Of a stretch of DNA of 64,000 nucleotides, positions 11,428 through 23,242 are shown in pieces. A program made the position numbers and the translations under genes. Source of the stretch: Anisus vortex (lineage: Eukaryota; Mollusca; Gastropoda; Planorbidae); assembly GCA_949126835.1 (NCBI GenBank), contig OX421502.1:33089227-33153226 (forward strand), written 5' to 3'. The notes beneath the pieces are model-generated. The model made no database searches. It saw only the letters and a list, made by a program, of their open reading frames with translations, and was not told the origin of the DNA. Positions within the stretch are counted from its first letter, which is position 1, and each line of letters begins with the position of its first letter.

Positions 11428-14400
11428 CTACTTGGAAAACAAGGACAACTGAAGCAAAGGCATGATCTGAAGAGAGAACAGGTCAGCTAGGACAGCCTGA
11501 AACAGGAATTCACACAATAAGTAGTTGTTAGTTAAAAAGAGAGAGAGAGAGAGAGAGAATGTGGAGAGAAACAAGAGAGAGTGTGAGAGGTGGGCAGGAT
11601 AGAGAGAATGAAAGATATGAAGAGTAGGGCACAAAAAAAGAGAAGTAGAATTAAGACAGAGAGAGAGAAATAGGATGAGAAAGAGAAATATAAAGAGGGT
11701 TGACAGAGGGAAATGGGGGATAGAGAAAAAAATAAAAAGCAGTATATAGAGAGAGAGTGAAATAGGGCAAGGAAGAGAAAAATAAAGAGAAGGAGAGAGA
11801 GTTACGAAGGGGAAATAAAGAGAAGTAGAAAATATGGAGAGAGCAAGTAAAATAAAGAGAAGGAGAGAGAGTTACGAAGGGGAAATAAAGAGAAGTACAT
11901 AAATATGGAGAGAGCAAGTAAAATAAAGAGAAGGAGAGAGAGTTACGAAGGGGAAATAAAGAGAAGTAGAAAATATGGAGAGAGCAAGTAAAATAAAGAG
12001 AAGGAGAGAGAGTTACGAAGGGGAAATAAAGAGAAGTAGAAAAATATGGAGCGAGCAAGTAAAATAAAGAGAGATATATAGAGAGGGGGGATAATCAAAG
12101 TAATCAAAGGCCTATAGCTCTTCCTTAAACAAGTATCTAATTGTTTTATTACTCAATTTCACATTGGATAAAATGTGCATTGGCTTGGCCACAGTTCCTT
12201 ATATGCTCTTGGCTCAGAAACTGAAGGATTTTTGGTTGCAGTTTTTTATAACAGCAGCATATTTCTAGTTTCTCCCAAGTTCAGAAGAAAAAAAAACAGA
12301 ATAGTGACGTCAAATCTATATTTAATTTAAAATAATCTTCCTACCATTCTGGAACAGAGCCACAGAAAATAGTATTAAAAAAAAACTAAATGTATGAGTT
12401 ATGGTTCCTACCTCTGCAGTACTCATAGACTGAACTTTCAACAAATTTGTTTTTCTAAATGAGAATATAGCAACAGCTAAAACTGAAAAAAAAAAAGAAG
12501 TAAAAATTAGATTATTTAATAACAAAGCTTTGAAATCCTTAAAGAGCCTATTATTAGAATTCCAGGCTGTTTCCACTTTATGGGGGGGGGGGGGGGGGGG
12601 GGGGGTCCACATTTGTTTTCTAAAGAAAATCCCCAACTTTTTTCACAATAAAAATTCATGACTATCCAAATGATACAAAACAAGATAAATGCAAATTTAA
12701 AAAAAAAATGGTTTTTAGTCCATCTCTCTAGTGGTAATTTCATGAAATATCTTTCCTTTAGATTTTATTGAACTGAAGTAATTTCTTTAGTAAACACTGA
12801 AAGAATCACAGCATTTCTATTTCTATAGTCTATAGCGGTTTTGTTAGCATCTTCATTTAAATATTTAAATATGAAATGTCACTCTCCTGTCTCTGATTCA
12901 TTTAAATATTTAAATATGAAATGTCACTCTCCTGTCTCTGATTCATTTAAATATTTAAATATGAAATGTCACTCTCCTGTCTCTGATTCATTTAAATATT
13001 TAAATATGAAATGTCACTCTCCTGTCTCTGATTCATTTAAATATTTAAATATGAAATGTCACTCTCCTGTCTCTGATTCTTTTAAATATGACTTGAGTTT
13101 CTAGCTACCCAATTCCTTTCTAGATTTTTTCTTATATTATTACATCTTTAAAAAATATGTACAATATACAGGGTTCATACTCCTTTAGGAAAATCAAATT
13201 CCAGACATTTTCCAGACATTTTAAAAAAATTATAATTATAGACTACAATGATAATTAATTATAAATACGAATTATTATTATTATTTTAAATAAAAGATTT
13301 AATGATAAATTCAATTTAATGATGAAAATAGATAATCTAATGCTATTACTATCCAATCATTAGGATCATTAAGCCTACTAAAATTTTGCTATAATAATAC
13401 AACCTCACAGCAGTGAGTTATATCTAGGTAGAGAGGAGTAAATAGTGTGTGTGTGTGGGGTGGGGGGGGGAGAGATTATAGTAGATTAATTCTGAGCTTA
13501 TGCATACAATTTCTCCCTAAACTAAAAGCTTAATCTTATTTCCAAAAAACAATAATTGTAAAAAAAAAGGTGAACTACTTGAAGTCATGATTATCTTGCA
13601 ACCAACAAACCGAAATCCGGTTTTAAAATCAAGTAGGCTACAAGCAGAGCTTTTACAAGCTTATGTAGCACCTCAGGGCAAAAGTTTCAGCGCCGCCCCC
13701 TTGCATACTGTAACTGCTTGTTTAGTGCTATATTTGCCATATTTAGACTACATTTGCCACCCCCTGGAAGTGTCCTCTTGGGCATAAGCCCCCCTCTGCC
13801 CGCCCCTATGTGAGGGCACTGCCTACAACCAACCAACTAGAAAGGCTTAGGTCAGAGGGACCCAGCTGGGGTGAAGGGCAGACATGCCAACCCCTACCTA
13901 AGTACTCAAAAGATGAAAAAGAGGATTTTTGAACAAAAAAGTAGAACACTCTTTATCTAGATTCTAAACTAACAAACTTTATAAAAAAAAAAAAGAAACA
14001 AAAAGAGGAACACACCTAATCCTATAGATATCTATTTACCTACGTTTTAAGACAATTCACAAGCAATGGATCTAGATCTAGTAGGCCTACGAAGAACATT
14101 AAATTTACAGTTTTTCTTTGCTGAATAAACTTCTCTGAATATTTCTTCCTTTAAAACTGAATTAGTTTTTTTACAGTTTGAACAAGTCAGGTTTAAACTT
14201 TATGAGACAGGACAATTAGACATTTTCACAATCTTACCAATACAGTAACTAATTACTAGGCCTAAAGGAAAAAAAAGATTTATTGCTAAACATACACGCT
14301 TAATACCGCAAAAAACTTTAGAAAATACCAGAATATCTCTTTGAATAAACCCAGAAAACCCAAGTAATGATAATTATTGCATTGTGACCTAATATGTGCC

Positions 14401-17400
14401 TTTGTTTTATCAACCTAGACACGGACTATATTTCAACATAGACAAATCCCAAACTTTCCAATTTGGCATAACTAAACCAGTAAAAAGCGGAACAAAATGT
14501 GTTGTTTTTATTTTAAAAAGCGGAACAAATTCGCCAAAAGCGGAACGGTAGGCATGTCTGAAAGGGCAATGAAGATGATTGTAGCAATTTTAGGATTCCA
14601 GACATATTTAAGACTTTTTGGGGGTTTTGGTGAAAAAGTACATGTTTTCCAGACATTTTTAAGTCTGAAATGCTTGTGTTTAAATTCCAGACATATTTCA
14701 GACTTTCCAGACACCGTACGAACCCTGAATATATCAGATAAAAATACAAACGCAAAATGCTATATGATTATGATAAAATGTGATTTTTCTCCTACCTGAC
14801 AAAATCTCCAAAGAGTCAAAGGCTAGAACTCTATCCCATAACAACAATACCTGGTCACTAGCTAAAAACCCAGAAAAGGCTCTCATTAGCCACTTAAATG
14901 CAATTTTCAGACTGAAAAAAAACAACAAAACCAAGATTATAAGATATTTAGAACTCAGATAAATTTCTATATATCGATTAAGTCTCAATAAAAGTAAACT
15001 TACGGCTGGCAACCAACTTGAATCAAATGATAAAATAATTCTGGTTCCTCTGATTGTAGAAGTTTCTCAAACAGAAGACTTAAAGCCACAATTCCCTAAG
15101 AAACAAATACAAATTGTTTAATCCTAAATCCTATACTATTTTCCTAACAGAACAGTTACCAGGAAAGAGGCAGTAAGTTTTTATTTTACTTTTGTGGATT
15201 GAAGTGAATTTATCAATTTTGTTTATAGTAAATAGTTAGTGCATATAAGAAATCTAGTGGCTGAAGACTCTCTACTGTACCCAAATTTTTCCAGGTACCC
15301 AAAAAATGGTTGACTTTAGCTATACTCTTCTTTATAGAAGGAGTGTCTGTAATATATAAGAACATAAGATACTATTTGTAAAAAAAAATTTCTTTGACTG
15401 AATTGGAATCTGCACATTTTAAGACTAGATCTTTACTTTGTTGACTCAATAATACATAGATGCCACCAGCAGTCATAATGATAAAAAACAACAACTGAGT
15501 CACAGTAGTCCAGTTACCTGAGGATGTGATGAAACACTGTGCAGTCTAAAGAAGTAGTTCATGTACATGTGTTGGAACACAAAGTAGAGCCGAACAACAT
15601 CGTTGTACAAGTAACACAATGGTGCAACTAGACACAGAGGGCAACAGTTTAAAAAATGTCAGTTAGTTTCTGAGCACAAACATACAAAAATGTTTTGAAA
15701 TTTCAAGACTGCAGTACAATTAAAAGTAATATAAAAGTTTTCTCTTACCGTACATGGCAAAACCATGAAAAGGGATTACACCATTAGGAGGATAAGTGAC
15801 TGCGAAATCCTCTATGCCAAGCTTCCCCCTGATGTAAGACTTGGGAGGTGTGGCACTATTGTAGGCAAAGTGCTTCAGCACAACAGTATCTCTAGAAAAT
15901 GGTAGCAGAACCTGTCATAATAAAGACACAACGTCACTGTGATGACAAAAACATAACAAGAGCAAGCTGAGACAAATATGTCATAATAAAGACACAACGT
16001 CACTGTGATGACAAAAACAGAACAAGAGCAAGCTGAGACAAATATGTCATAATAAAGACACAATGTCACTGTGATGACAAAAACAGAACAAGAGCAAGCT
16101 GAGACAAATATGTCATAATAAAGACACAACGTCACTGTGATGACAAAAACAGAACAAGAGCAAGCTGAGACAAATATGTCATAATAAAGACACAATGTCA
16201 CTGTAATGACAAAAACAGAACAAGAGCAAGCTGAGACAAATATGTCATAATAAAGACACAACGTCACTGTGATGACAAAAACAGAACAAGAGCAAGCAAA
16301 TATGTCAATATGGGCCATGGTGGTCTAGAAACAGAGCAATGGAAAACCATTCCAAAGAGCTCAGGCTCAAATCCAGGTTAAAAAAATGCAACAATTATTC
16401 CCAAGCCTGTTGGATGTTAACAGAATTGAATCAGCTGATTAGTTCCAGATATGAAGTGTGTATGGGGGGTGGCAGTTAAAGGGGCTGAGAAAAGTGCTGT
16501 GGAAAGTGGTGAGGGCTGCTTTACTACTGCTTTAAACAAAAAAAGTCTTTTTTTTTTCAAAATATTTTATAAAATATGATTTATTAAATATTTAGAATTT
16601 CAAATTATTTTTAAATATTTTAGAAAGATATTTTTTCTCAGATATACCATATATTTTTTTATGAAAACGAATATTTAACATAAACATTTTGTGACTTATT
16701 TTTCTTTACATTAAAAATCTCTCCTTTTCAAGTCTTAATTTAAAGGTTGTTAAAATAATAACTTATCTACCAACAAAACAATTAATTAAAAAACATCCAA
16801 AAGTATTTTTGCCATAATAACCTGATAAAGAAAATCTTCAAATACAAAGTATTGGTCATCGTTTGTTGCTGTCAACTTCACATCCTTGAAATAAAAAATA
16901 AAAATAAAAAAGTTATTGTTTTTGTGATAATGAACGAACACATTTAAATTTTACTTAATGAATGTTTAATCTATAAGATAGTCAGCATCAAGTTCACTCA
17001 CCTTATAAAGTAGGCTATCCACTAGCAAGTCATGTTGTAAAACACAGCTTTTCAACTGCTCATAATACAAATAATCCTGCATTAATTAAAAACAGTGTTA
17101 TAATCAACTGAGCAAAAATATACAAAACACTAAAACATTGGAAATTAATTTTCACATAAATAAACTCAAATTTTCACTGAAGTGTCAATCTTAATAAAGT
17201 GAAATAGGGTAGTTGGTGAATATAATATGCCAATGGGACTGCTAAGGTTGATAGGTACTTTTTAATGGCAAGATGCTATAATGTAGCATGCAAACACAAG
17301 GAAGATATGTCATTGTAAAATTATAGTAGTTTTGTAAATGTGAGCTTTAGAAATGTGACAGTTTTGTAAGTGTGAGCTTTACAATGTGAATGTTTTAACA

Positions 17401-20400
17401 ATAAAATTGTTTGCTCAATATTAAATAATAAATAAAGTGAAATGAAGGAATTGTTAAAATCATCACAATAAAAACAAAGGCAAACAACATAGCATGCAAA
17501 ATAACAATATACTAAAAATGTTAGCTTTACCACTGTCTTTAAATCAACACCTAATATTTGGCACCATAGATCTGCTCTCATAGACACTGGACAACCTCTT
17601 TTAGAATATTCTCTTGTTGCTAGGGCATGATTCACTGCTAGCACTGTAATGAGGTAATGGTAAGAACATTTTTATTATGGCAAGCATAATTGTGGAAATA
17701 AATATTTCTAGAAACTATTCTATAGTGAGCTGCAACATTCATAAAAAAAAACCACACTAAAATTATGCTCTAAAAGAGAAGTATAAAATATAAAAATATC
17801 ATTTTCAAATAATCAAAAGCTTTTTTTCTTTACCTAAAAATTATGACAATTAATTTAACAGGCATTTTGTTTTAAAAGGGAGGCTACAAATTTAAAAAAA
17901 AAATCAATAATCGACTGAAAAAGTAACAATGAGTAATTATGTAAAATAAATGAGTTGTTCCTAGTTAATTAGGACAAACAAATACATTATAATCCTTATT
18001 GTACATATTCAAATTCTACAATTCTTGTTAAGAGAATGATGATAAGTCTATTGCATTTGGCTAAATTTCTCAATTGCACTTTTTATCAGTTTAGCAAAAT
18101 ATTGACAAATAATGGACATAAAAAGCATGCAAGATTAGCAAAGTTAGTTTCAGTTTTAGTAAAAACTTATTAAAAAAAAAAAAAAGCAAAAATGGTTTAG
18201 GAAGTAATAACAAAGATCATGACTCTAAACCTTTCTTTCCAAGTTTTGTTCTTTCATTTTCAAACAACTCTGTTGGTATATCTGGCATATCATCTGTTCC
18301 AGTTTGACAATGGGTGATGGCCATTTCACTGTACTGCACCCTCTGTCATGTGAAACAGGTTTTGAATGAGAAGAGAAATAGTTCACTAACAGTGCAGCAT
18401 AATAAAGGGCTAATAACATAACCATGTTGACAGTGGATACTATGAGACCAATGTTTCAAAAAAAAAGAATTGGATCTTTATTTTCATTTGATGCACTATT
18501 ACAAAATATTTGTGTTTGTTTTTTTTTAAATTCTAATGTGGTAGGGGAAAAGAAAAATTTTCAATAAAGATTTGAATCTAGATTACTACAAAAGTTGTGT
18601 TGTTGTTTTTTTGTAATTATTTCCCTTGTTTGGTTTTACAAAAAAGTTATTTTAACAAATCACAAGTGTCTGTATGAGCTAAAATTTGATGGAAAAATGT
18701 ATTACAATTACTCTACCAGAATTTAAACACTATTACTTAAATTATTTCATTCATCAAATAGTTAACTGCTTAAAAAATAAATTTGATACTAACCAATTCA
18801 TTAAGAGTTTTTACTTTCAGAGAGACTTGGATCAAGCCCCAAGGCAAGTCATAGCTCCTAAAATAAAATTGATAATTTACTATATACAATATACTATATA
18901 GTTTTGAGTTTGTGGTGCAATGAATAAGTAAAAAAAATTATAAGACAAACATTTTGTATCAAGTGGAATTAATTTTTTTCTTATGATCAATTATTGGTCA
19001 AATCAATATGAGTACAGCTGGATGTTTGCTTCAGTGTATTTATCTTATCAATATTCTTCAGGTATAGCCTGGTTCATTTTTTTCTGTTAATTTAACATGC
19101 ACTTTGTTTCAAAAGGGATGTTTTAGCAGCTATTCAGATATAATTATATATATGTTGTGATTGGACTCACTTTTGAACAAACAATAAGGAGCCATTGTAG
19201 TATTGATTTTCTAGCTCAGTAAATATAAAAATGATCACTTTCCCAACCTTGGCCATTAAACAGCTGTTCACTGTAACCTCTATTATTTATACAAACATGA
19301 TGTTTAGATATTTATTACTGAAATTTCTCATTATATTACTGTAATAGTCTATATATTTGAAATAGATGTTCTACAGAATAGATAATTATCCTTGATTATG
19401 TCCAGGTTTTCTGGGTATCATGTTCTACAAGCTTTTTTTTAATACGAACCCAATATTCCCTGAATTTGCACAGTTTAGCTCTACAAACCTTGAAACTAAC
19501 CCAATATTCCCTGAATTTGCACAGTTTAGCTCTACAAAACTTGATACTAACCCAATATTCCCTGTATTTGCACAGTTTAACTTTAGAAGCCTTAATACTA
19601 ACCCAATATTCCCTGTATTTGCACAGTTTAACTCTAGAAGCCTTAATACTAACCCAATATTCCCTGTATTTGCACAGTTTAACTCTAGAAGCCTTAATAC
19701 TAACCCAATATTCCCTGTATTTGCACAGTTTAACTATAGAAGCCTTAATACTAACCCAATATTCCCTGTATTTGCACAGTTTAACTCTAGAAGCCTTAAT
19801 ACTAACCCAATATTCCCTGTACTTGCACAGTTTAACTCTAGAAGCCTTAATACTAACCCAATATTCCCTGTATTTGCACAGTTTAACTCTAGAAGCCTTA
19901 ATACTAACCCAATATTCCCTGTATTTGCACAGTTTGGATTTTGAAGATTGACCACTACATCCAGAAAATCTTTTGGTGCATAAACAGGACGAATCTGACT
20001 TAGGTCTGAATCAGAAAAAAATAAAATAATCATAATATTTTATGCTAGGGTCTTTATCCTCAATAATATTCTATATGACTGAGTTGATGTAAAAAATGAT
20101 CCCATTCTTTCTTGATCCAAACTAACGGTTTTTGATTTGGGTGCTCAAAATAAGTTACTTCCCTTTATCATTTAATGAAAACTCCAAGTTTCAAAATTAA
20201 ATATTTAAAATATCAAGTTATGTATCAAAAAATGGACAAATATTGTAAAACAAGTAGTGCATTTGAAAAAAAGAATGTAAAATATATATAAAGGTAATAT
20301 AAAGGATGTAAACTTATACAATTAAACACATGCTTTTGTTGTTGCTTTATTAACCTTCATTTCAAAAAGTAGCAATATGTTTGCCCCTTTTGCCTCATAG

Positions 20401-22960
20401 CCAGCTGATTTTTATTTCCTGGGTGTGCTTCCATAGTATTTGATCCACAGCAACACTTGTTTGTTATCAGCCTGGGTTAATGATTTAATCATCATAAGAT
20501 TGCTTTTTTTGCAATAATTTCCTTTGGCTCATTGAGGAAATTTTTTTATATCACCCTAACCAATGGAAATCCCTCCTCATCCTCCATAAACCCAAACCAG
20601 TTGTTCTGCAGTTAGTCATTCTTCACAGATAACTCTTGCATCTAAGTTTTATCTCTATCCATCGCTAGGGAATATGATAGCTCCACTAAGCAACTTGTAT
20701 TAAATAAGTATAAAAACATAAACAATGAATAAATCTAACTTACCAGGACCATCTACTCCAAGCTCAGACCATCTTGTTGCCATATCTTTCTTATCTTTTT
20801 CTGACCTCTAAAATAGTTTTTACAATTTCTTTACATGCAGCTATTTATATCTTTAATGCAGCTATTTATATCTTTATATAGTAATTTTACACATAATTTG
20901 TTCATGACTAGACAAAATCTATACATTGAGAAAGGCTATTTATATTTATTTTTTTCTACTTTCTACTTACAGATCTAGCCAAAGGTATTGTTAGTTCTGT
21001 ACACATGCTATTCAAACTCTTTAGAATTTTTTTCTCCCAAGCAAGCTGAATGAGAAATGAAAAATTTCAAAATTAATTATCCAAACAAATTGGCTAGAGT
21101 TAATAAAATTATATACTCTGTACGAGGATACAACGGTGGTAGCTGAAATAAAGAAGGGCAGACTGGGTTGGGCAGGCCACTTGGAAAGAATGACAGAAGG
21201 CAGAGCAGCCAGAACAGTACATCACCAGAGACCAAGAGAAAAGAGAGGCTTATGGGCAGACCATCTCTTATTCTTTATCGCTCCCCGTGGAGCATAAGGC
21301 AGCAACAAAGTTCCGCCAGGCCTCCCTATCCTGGGCGAGCCATCTGATTTCATGATATGTTTTGTTAGTGGCCTCTGCTTCCTCGTCCATTGTCCTCCTC
21401 CACGTTCCCATGGGTATTCCCCTTCGCCTTTTTCCTGGTGGTGACCATTTCAATGCACTACTTGGGAGCCTCTTTTTGTCCATGCGGAGGATGTGACCCA
21501 GGCATCTCCATCTTATTTTCTTGATTTCCTTGATGATGAAGTTTATTCCAGTTCTCTTTCGAACTTCACTGTTGGAGATGTGGTCTTCCCAGTTAATCTT
21601 TAGTATACGTCGGAGACATCTTCCTACAAACCCTCTAAGGCGGCTTTCAATTTTGGTATTGGTCTTCCAGGTCTCTGCAGCATAGAGAAGGACTGAGCGT
21701 ACATTTGACTTGTATAGTTTCAGTTTTGTTCTTAGTTGCAGAGAGGATGACTTCCATATTTTTCCCAGTTTGTTGAAGGCCTGAGCTGCCATAGCTAGTC
21801 TGGTGGAGATTTCCATGTCTATGCTTCCATTAGCTGAGATTTAACTGCCAAGGTATTTGAAGTTTTCAATCTCTTCTATTTCTACACCATTGGCATTTGT
21901 CTTCTTAGAGCTCTTTGTCTTAACTTTCATGATTTTTATTTTCCTTGAGTTGATCTTTAAGCCAACACTTTTGGCTATTTGTTCTACTCTTGCTGTCTTC
22001 TCCTGGATATCTGGTTGAGAATGAGAGAGCAAAGCTATGTCATCTGCAAAATCACAGTCTTCTAGATAGGAAGTTAGTCCCCATACGTCTAGGCCTCGGG
22101 GTTTGTCTGCAGTAGCTCTCCTCATGACCCAAACCATCAGACCAAGACAAAGATGGCTTGAGGCTATAGGGACAGATCTGCAAAAACTTAAATTAAATGA
22201 CTTAATTCAATCTAAGAGTGTATCAGTTTTTATAAGTAAGGAACATTTTTTTTTACAAACCTGTGCCTTTAATATATATGAAATAGGCTCTTTCTGTGAT
22301 TCAGGTGTGGATAATGAACTGTTTCTATACAGCTTTGATTGAGACTGTGTAAAATGGTAAACAGCATTTCTAAGCTTTTTGTCCCATCCTATGTAGACAT
22401 ACAAATATCATTTGAACAATTTATGATTAGCAATAAGCCTAAAAATGGATCTAACTAATAATTAAATTTAAAGGACGGGCATAGCTATTTTTAACAGCCA
22501 ATATTGTTTTTACAACAGTAAGAAAGAACAATTACCAGCAGAAACTAATCCATTTTGTACACACTTTTTCAGGTCTGCTATTCTTACATTGTTTTTTTGA
22601 GCTTCTTCCTTTGAAACAAATAAAGATACATTATTTTCACTTCAAGTTGCACACATAACATATTTAGAAGTAGTATTTTAATTAATTATGTATATAATAA
22701 TATATTTATTTACATTTCCTGAACTCTACTTTTTATTGTTCTTTTTTAATGTAGGGAATATATTTTTTTAATAGATAAAAGTTACACACACAGATGAATA
22801 GACAAATTCTGAGGATGAGAAGCAGTATTATTTATTTATACTGTTACTTTCTGAATATTATTACCTGGGATGCTACAAACAGCTCATTGTATAGAGTGGA
22901 AGATCGTAGGCTCGATAATAAGCTGACAAAATTGCTGTCAGGCAGCTCTATTGACCCCAT
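11428..22960 (-). CDS. TBC1D19: TBC1 domain family member 19 (complete)
   Basis: A TBC (Rab-GAP-like) domain protein. Coding exons, minus strand: 22865-22960, 22536-22608, 22261-22388, 20971-21045, 20744-20807, 19909-20005, 18794-18857, 18231-18333, 17531-17643, 17002-17076, 16822-16884, 15749-15911, 15518-15627, 15004-15095, 14796-14911, 12412-12482, 11428-11496. All borders are AG/GT and all phases agree. The product is 523 residues; the human protein, as I recall it, is 526. Diagnostic stretches are RPVYAPKDFL, KSYIRGKLG, NGVIPFHGF, FRLHSVSSHP, KWLMRAFSGFLASDQ and LLLWDRVLAF. I chose the start at 22960 because it lines up with the human start and an in-frame TAG lies just upstream. The usual TBC arginine-finger motif (IxxDxxR) reads LQHDLLV near residues 284-290, with no arginine, and no YxQ glutamine finger is visible, so GAP activity is doubtful. 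A candidate polyA signal in the minus sense lies near 10850. Confidence 0.96.
11530..12085 (+). repeat. GA-rich microsatellite grading into ~73-bp minisatellite
   Basis: (GA)n at 11540-11570 and irregular purine-rich sequence lead into four or five units of about 73 bp containing GTTACGAAGGGGAAATAAAG and ATGGAGAGAGCAAGTAAAAT. Located in the last intron of TBC1D19, starting within about 40 bp of the final exon's acceptor. The minus-strand open frame is a by-product of composition. Confidence 0.9.
12852..13085 (+). repeat. Minisatellite, 45-bp unit, five copies
   Basis: Units of TCATTTAAATATTTAAATAT followed by GAAATGTCACTCTCCTGTCTCTGAT are nearly identical in all five copies. Each contains the palindrome ATTTAAATATTTAAAT. 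In a TBC1D19 intron; the 15-residue open frame is incidental. Confidence 0.95.
13169..14727 (+). mobile_element. hAT-like non-autonomous element (CAGGGTTCATAC ends)
   Basis: The left end CAGGGTTCATACTCC and right end GTACGAACCCTG are inverted repeats. The inner edges repeat AAATTCCAGACAT and CCAGACATTTT motifs in inverted order. It lies in a TBC1D19 intron. The flanks (ACAATATA / AATATATC) are similar but not a clean duplication. A related, truncated copy is at 40850-41100 (AATCATTAGGATTATTAAGCC and TCTCCCTAAACTA shared). Confidence 0.5.
15310..15372 (+). mobile_element. LINE X 3' tail fragment
   Basis: CTTCTTTATAGAAGGAGTGT and CTGTAATATATAAGAACATAAG match the last ~45 bp of LINE X. It is a very short 5'-truncated insert in a TBC1D19 intron. 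Confidence 0.6.
15912..16305 (+). repeat. Minisatellite, 66-bp unit, six copies, at an exon acceptor
   Basis: Units begin TGTCATAATAAAGACACAAC and include GTCACTGTGATGACAAAAAC. The first unit abuts the acceptor of the TBC1D19 exon 15749-15911, whose own CTTTATTATGACAG is the unit's end with CAG where the other copies have CAT. Each unit in the minus sense also has a pyrimidine-rich run ending TTTTTGTCATCACAG, a decoy 3' splice site. Confidence 0.92.
16310..16530 (+). repeat. tRNA-like SINE head, unassigned family
   Basis: GGGCCATGGTGGTCTAGAAA followed by GCTCAGGCTCAAATCCAGG looks like box A and box B of a tRNA-derived element with a short unique body. It directly adjoins the 66-bp array in a TBC1D19 intron. 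Single copy in the window. Confidence 0.4.
19441..19937 (+). repeat. Minisatellite, 51-bp unit, ten copies, containing exon end and splice donor
   Basis: Ten units carry CCCAATATTCCCT. On the TBC1D19 (minus) strand each reads AACTGTGCAAATACAGGGAA then TATTGG/GTTAGT: the last 26 bases of the exon 19909-20005 plus its splice donor. The first array unit is the exon end itself. The 51-bp length keeps frame, and the frame stays open into the array until a TAG at 19734-19736. Two left-most units are more diverged. Confidence 0.95.
21120..22200 (+). mobile_element. LINE fragment split by a later LINE insertion
   Basis: The plus strand at 21121-21262 encodes a reverse-transcriptase tail-like stretch (AEIKKGRLGWAGHLERMTEG). 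At 22138-22200 it resumes with RPRQRWLEAIGTDLQKLKL. Such C-terminal stretches are typical of non-LTR retrotransposon ORF2. The middle (about 21263-22137) is a second LINE in the opposite orientation. Located in the TBC1D19 intron between exons 22261-22388 and 20971-21045. Confidence 0.65.
21268..22137 (-). pseudogene. Non-LTR retrotransposon reverse transcriptase, C-terminal part, one in-frame stop
   Basis: A continuous minus-strand frame of about 290 codons contains DFADDIALLSHS (the RT catalytic FADD motif). After it come KYLGS, LLYAAETWKT and RWRCLGHILRM, then GIPMGTWRRTMDEEAEAT near the end. The frame is broken only by one TAA at about 21841, so the copy is fairly young. The 5' half of the RT and the endonuclease are absent, as expected for a 5'-truncated insertion. 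RT clade not assigned. Confidence 0.85.
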
Positions 22961-23242
22961 TGTAGTGATAATTGACTAGCGACAGTTTCCAGGCTTTTTA
23001 TCATTCAACTCATTGATACTCATCAGCATGTTTCTTTTTCTTTTAGTATATATACTTTGAAATATAACAAAAGAAAACATTAAAAATCTGTAGGCCTACA
23101 TACAAATTAGACACTAAACTTCAACCTATATAAATATATTACTTCTGTCTTCTGTTGAATGGTTAGGCCTACAGTTAAAAGATAGATTTAAAATCTATCC
23201 GAATACTAAATGTTCCTTTTGTCCTTTTACTGTTCTCTAAAG

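Noticed and set aside
11428..12058. Serine/leucine-rich minus-strand proteins
   Set aside because: They derive from purine-rich GA repeats; only 11428-11496 is coding (last TBC1D19 exon).
12841..13104. An 87-codon repeat protein
   Set aside because: Translation of the 45-bp minisatellite in a TBC1D19 intron.
15875..16318. Minus-strand 22-residue repeat protein
   Set aside because: It is the 66-bp minisatellite; its frame does not match the adjoining TBC1D19 exon.
19420..19951. Plus-strand repeat protein with 17-residue units (NTNPIFPVFAQFNSRSL)
   Set aside because: Both plus-strand frames are by-products of the 51-bp array, which lies on the TBC1D19 minus strand at an exon border.
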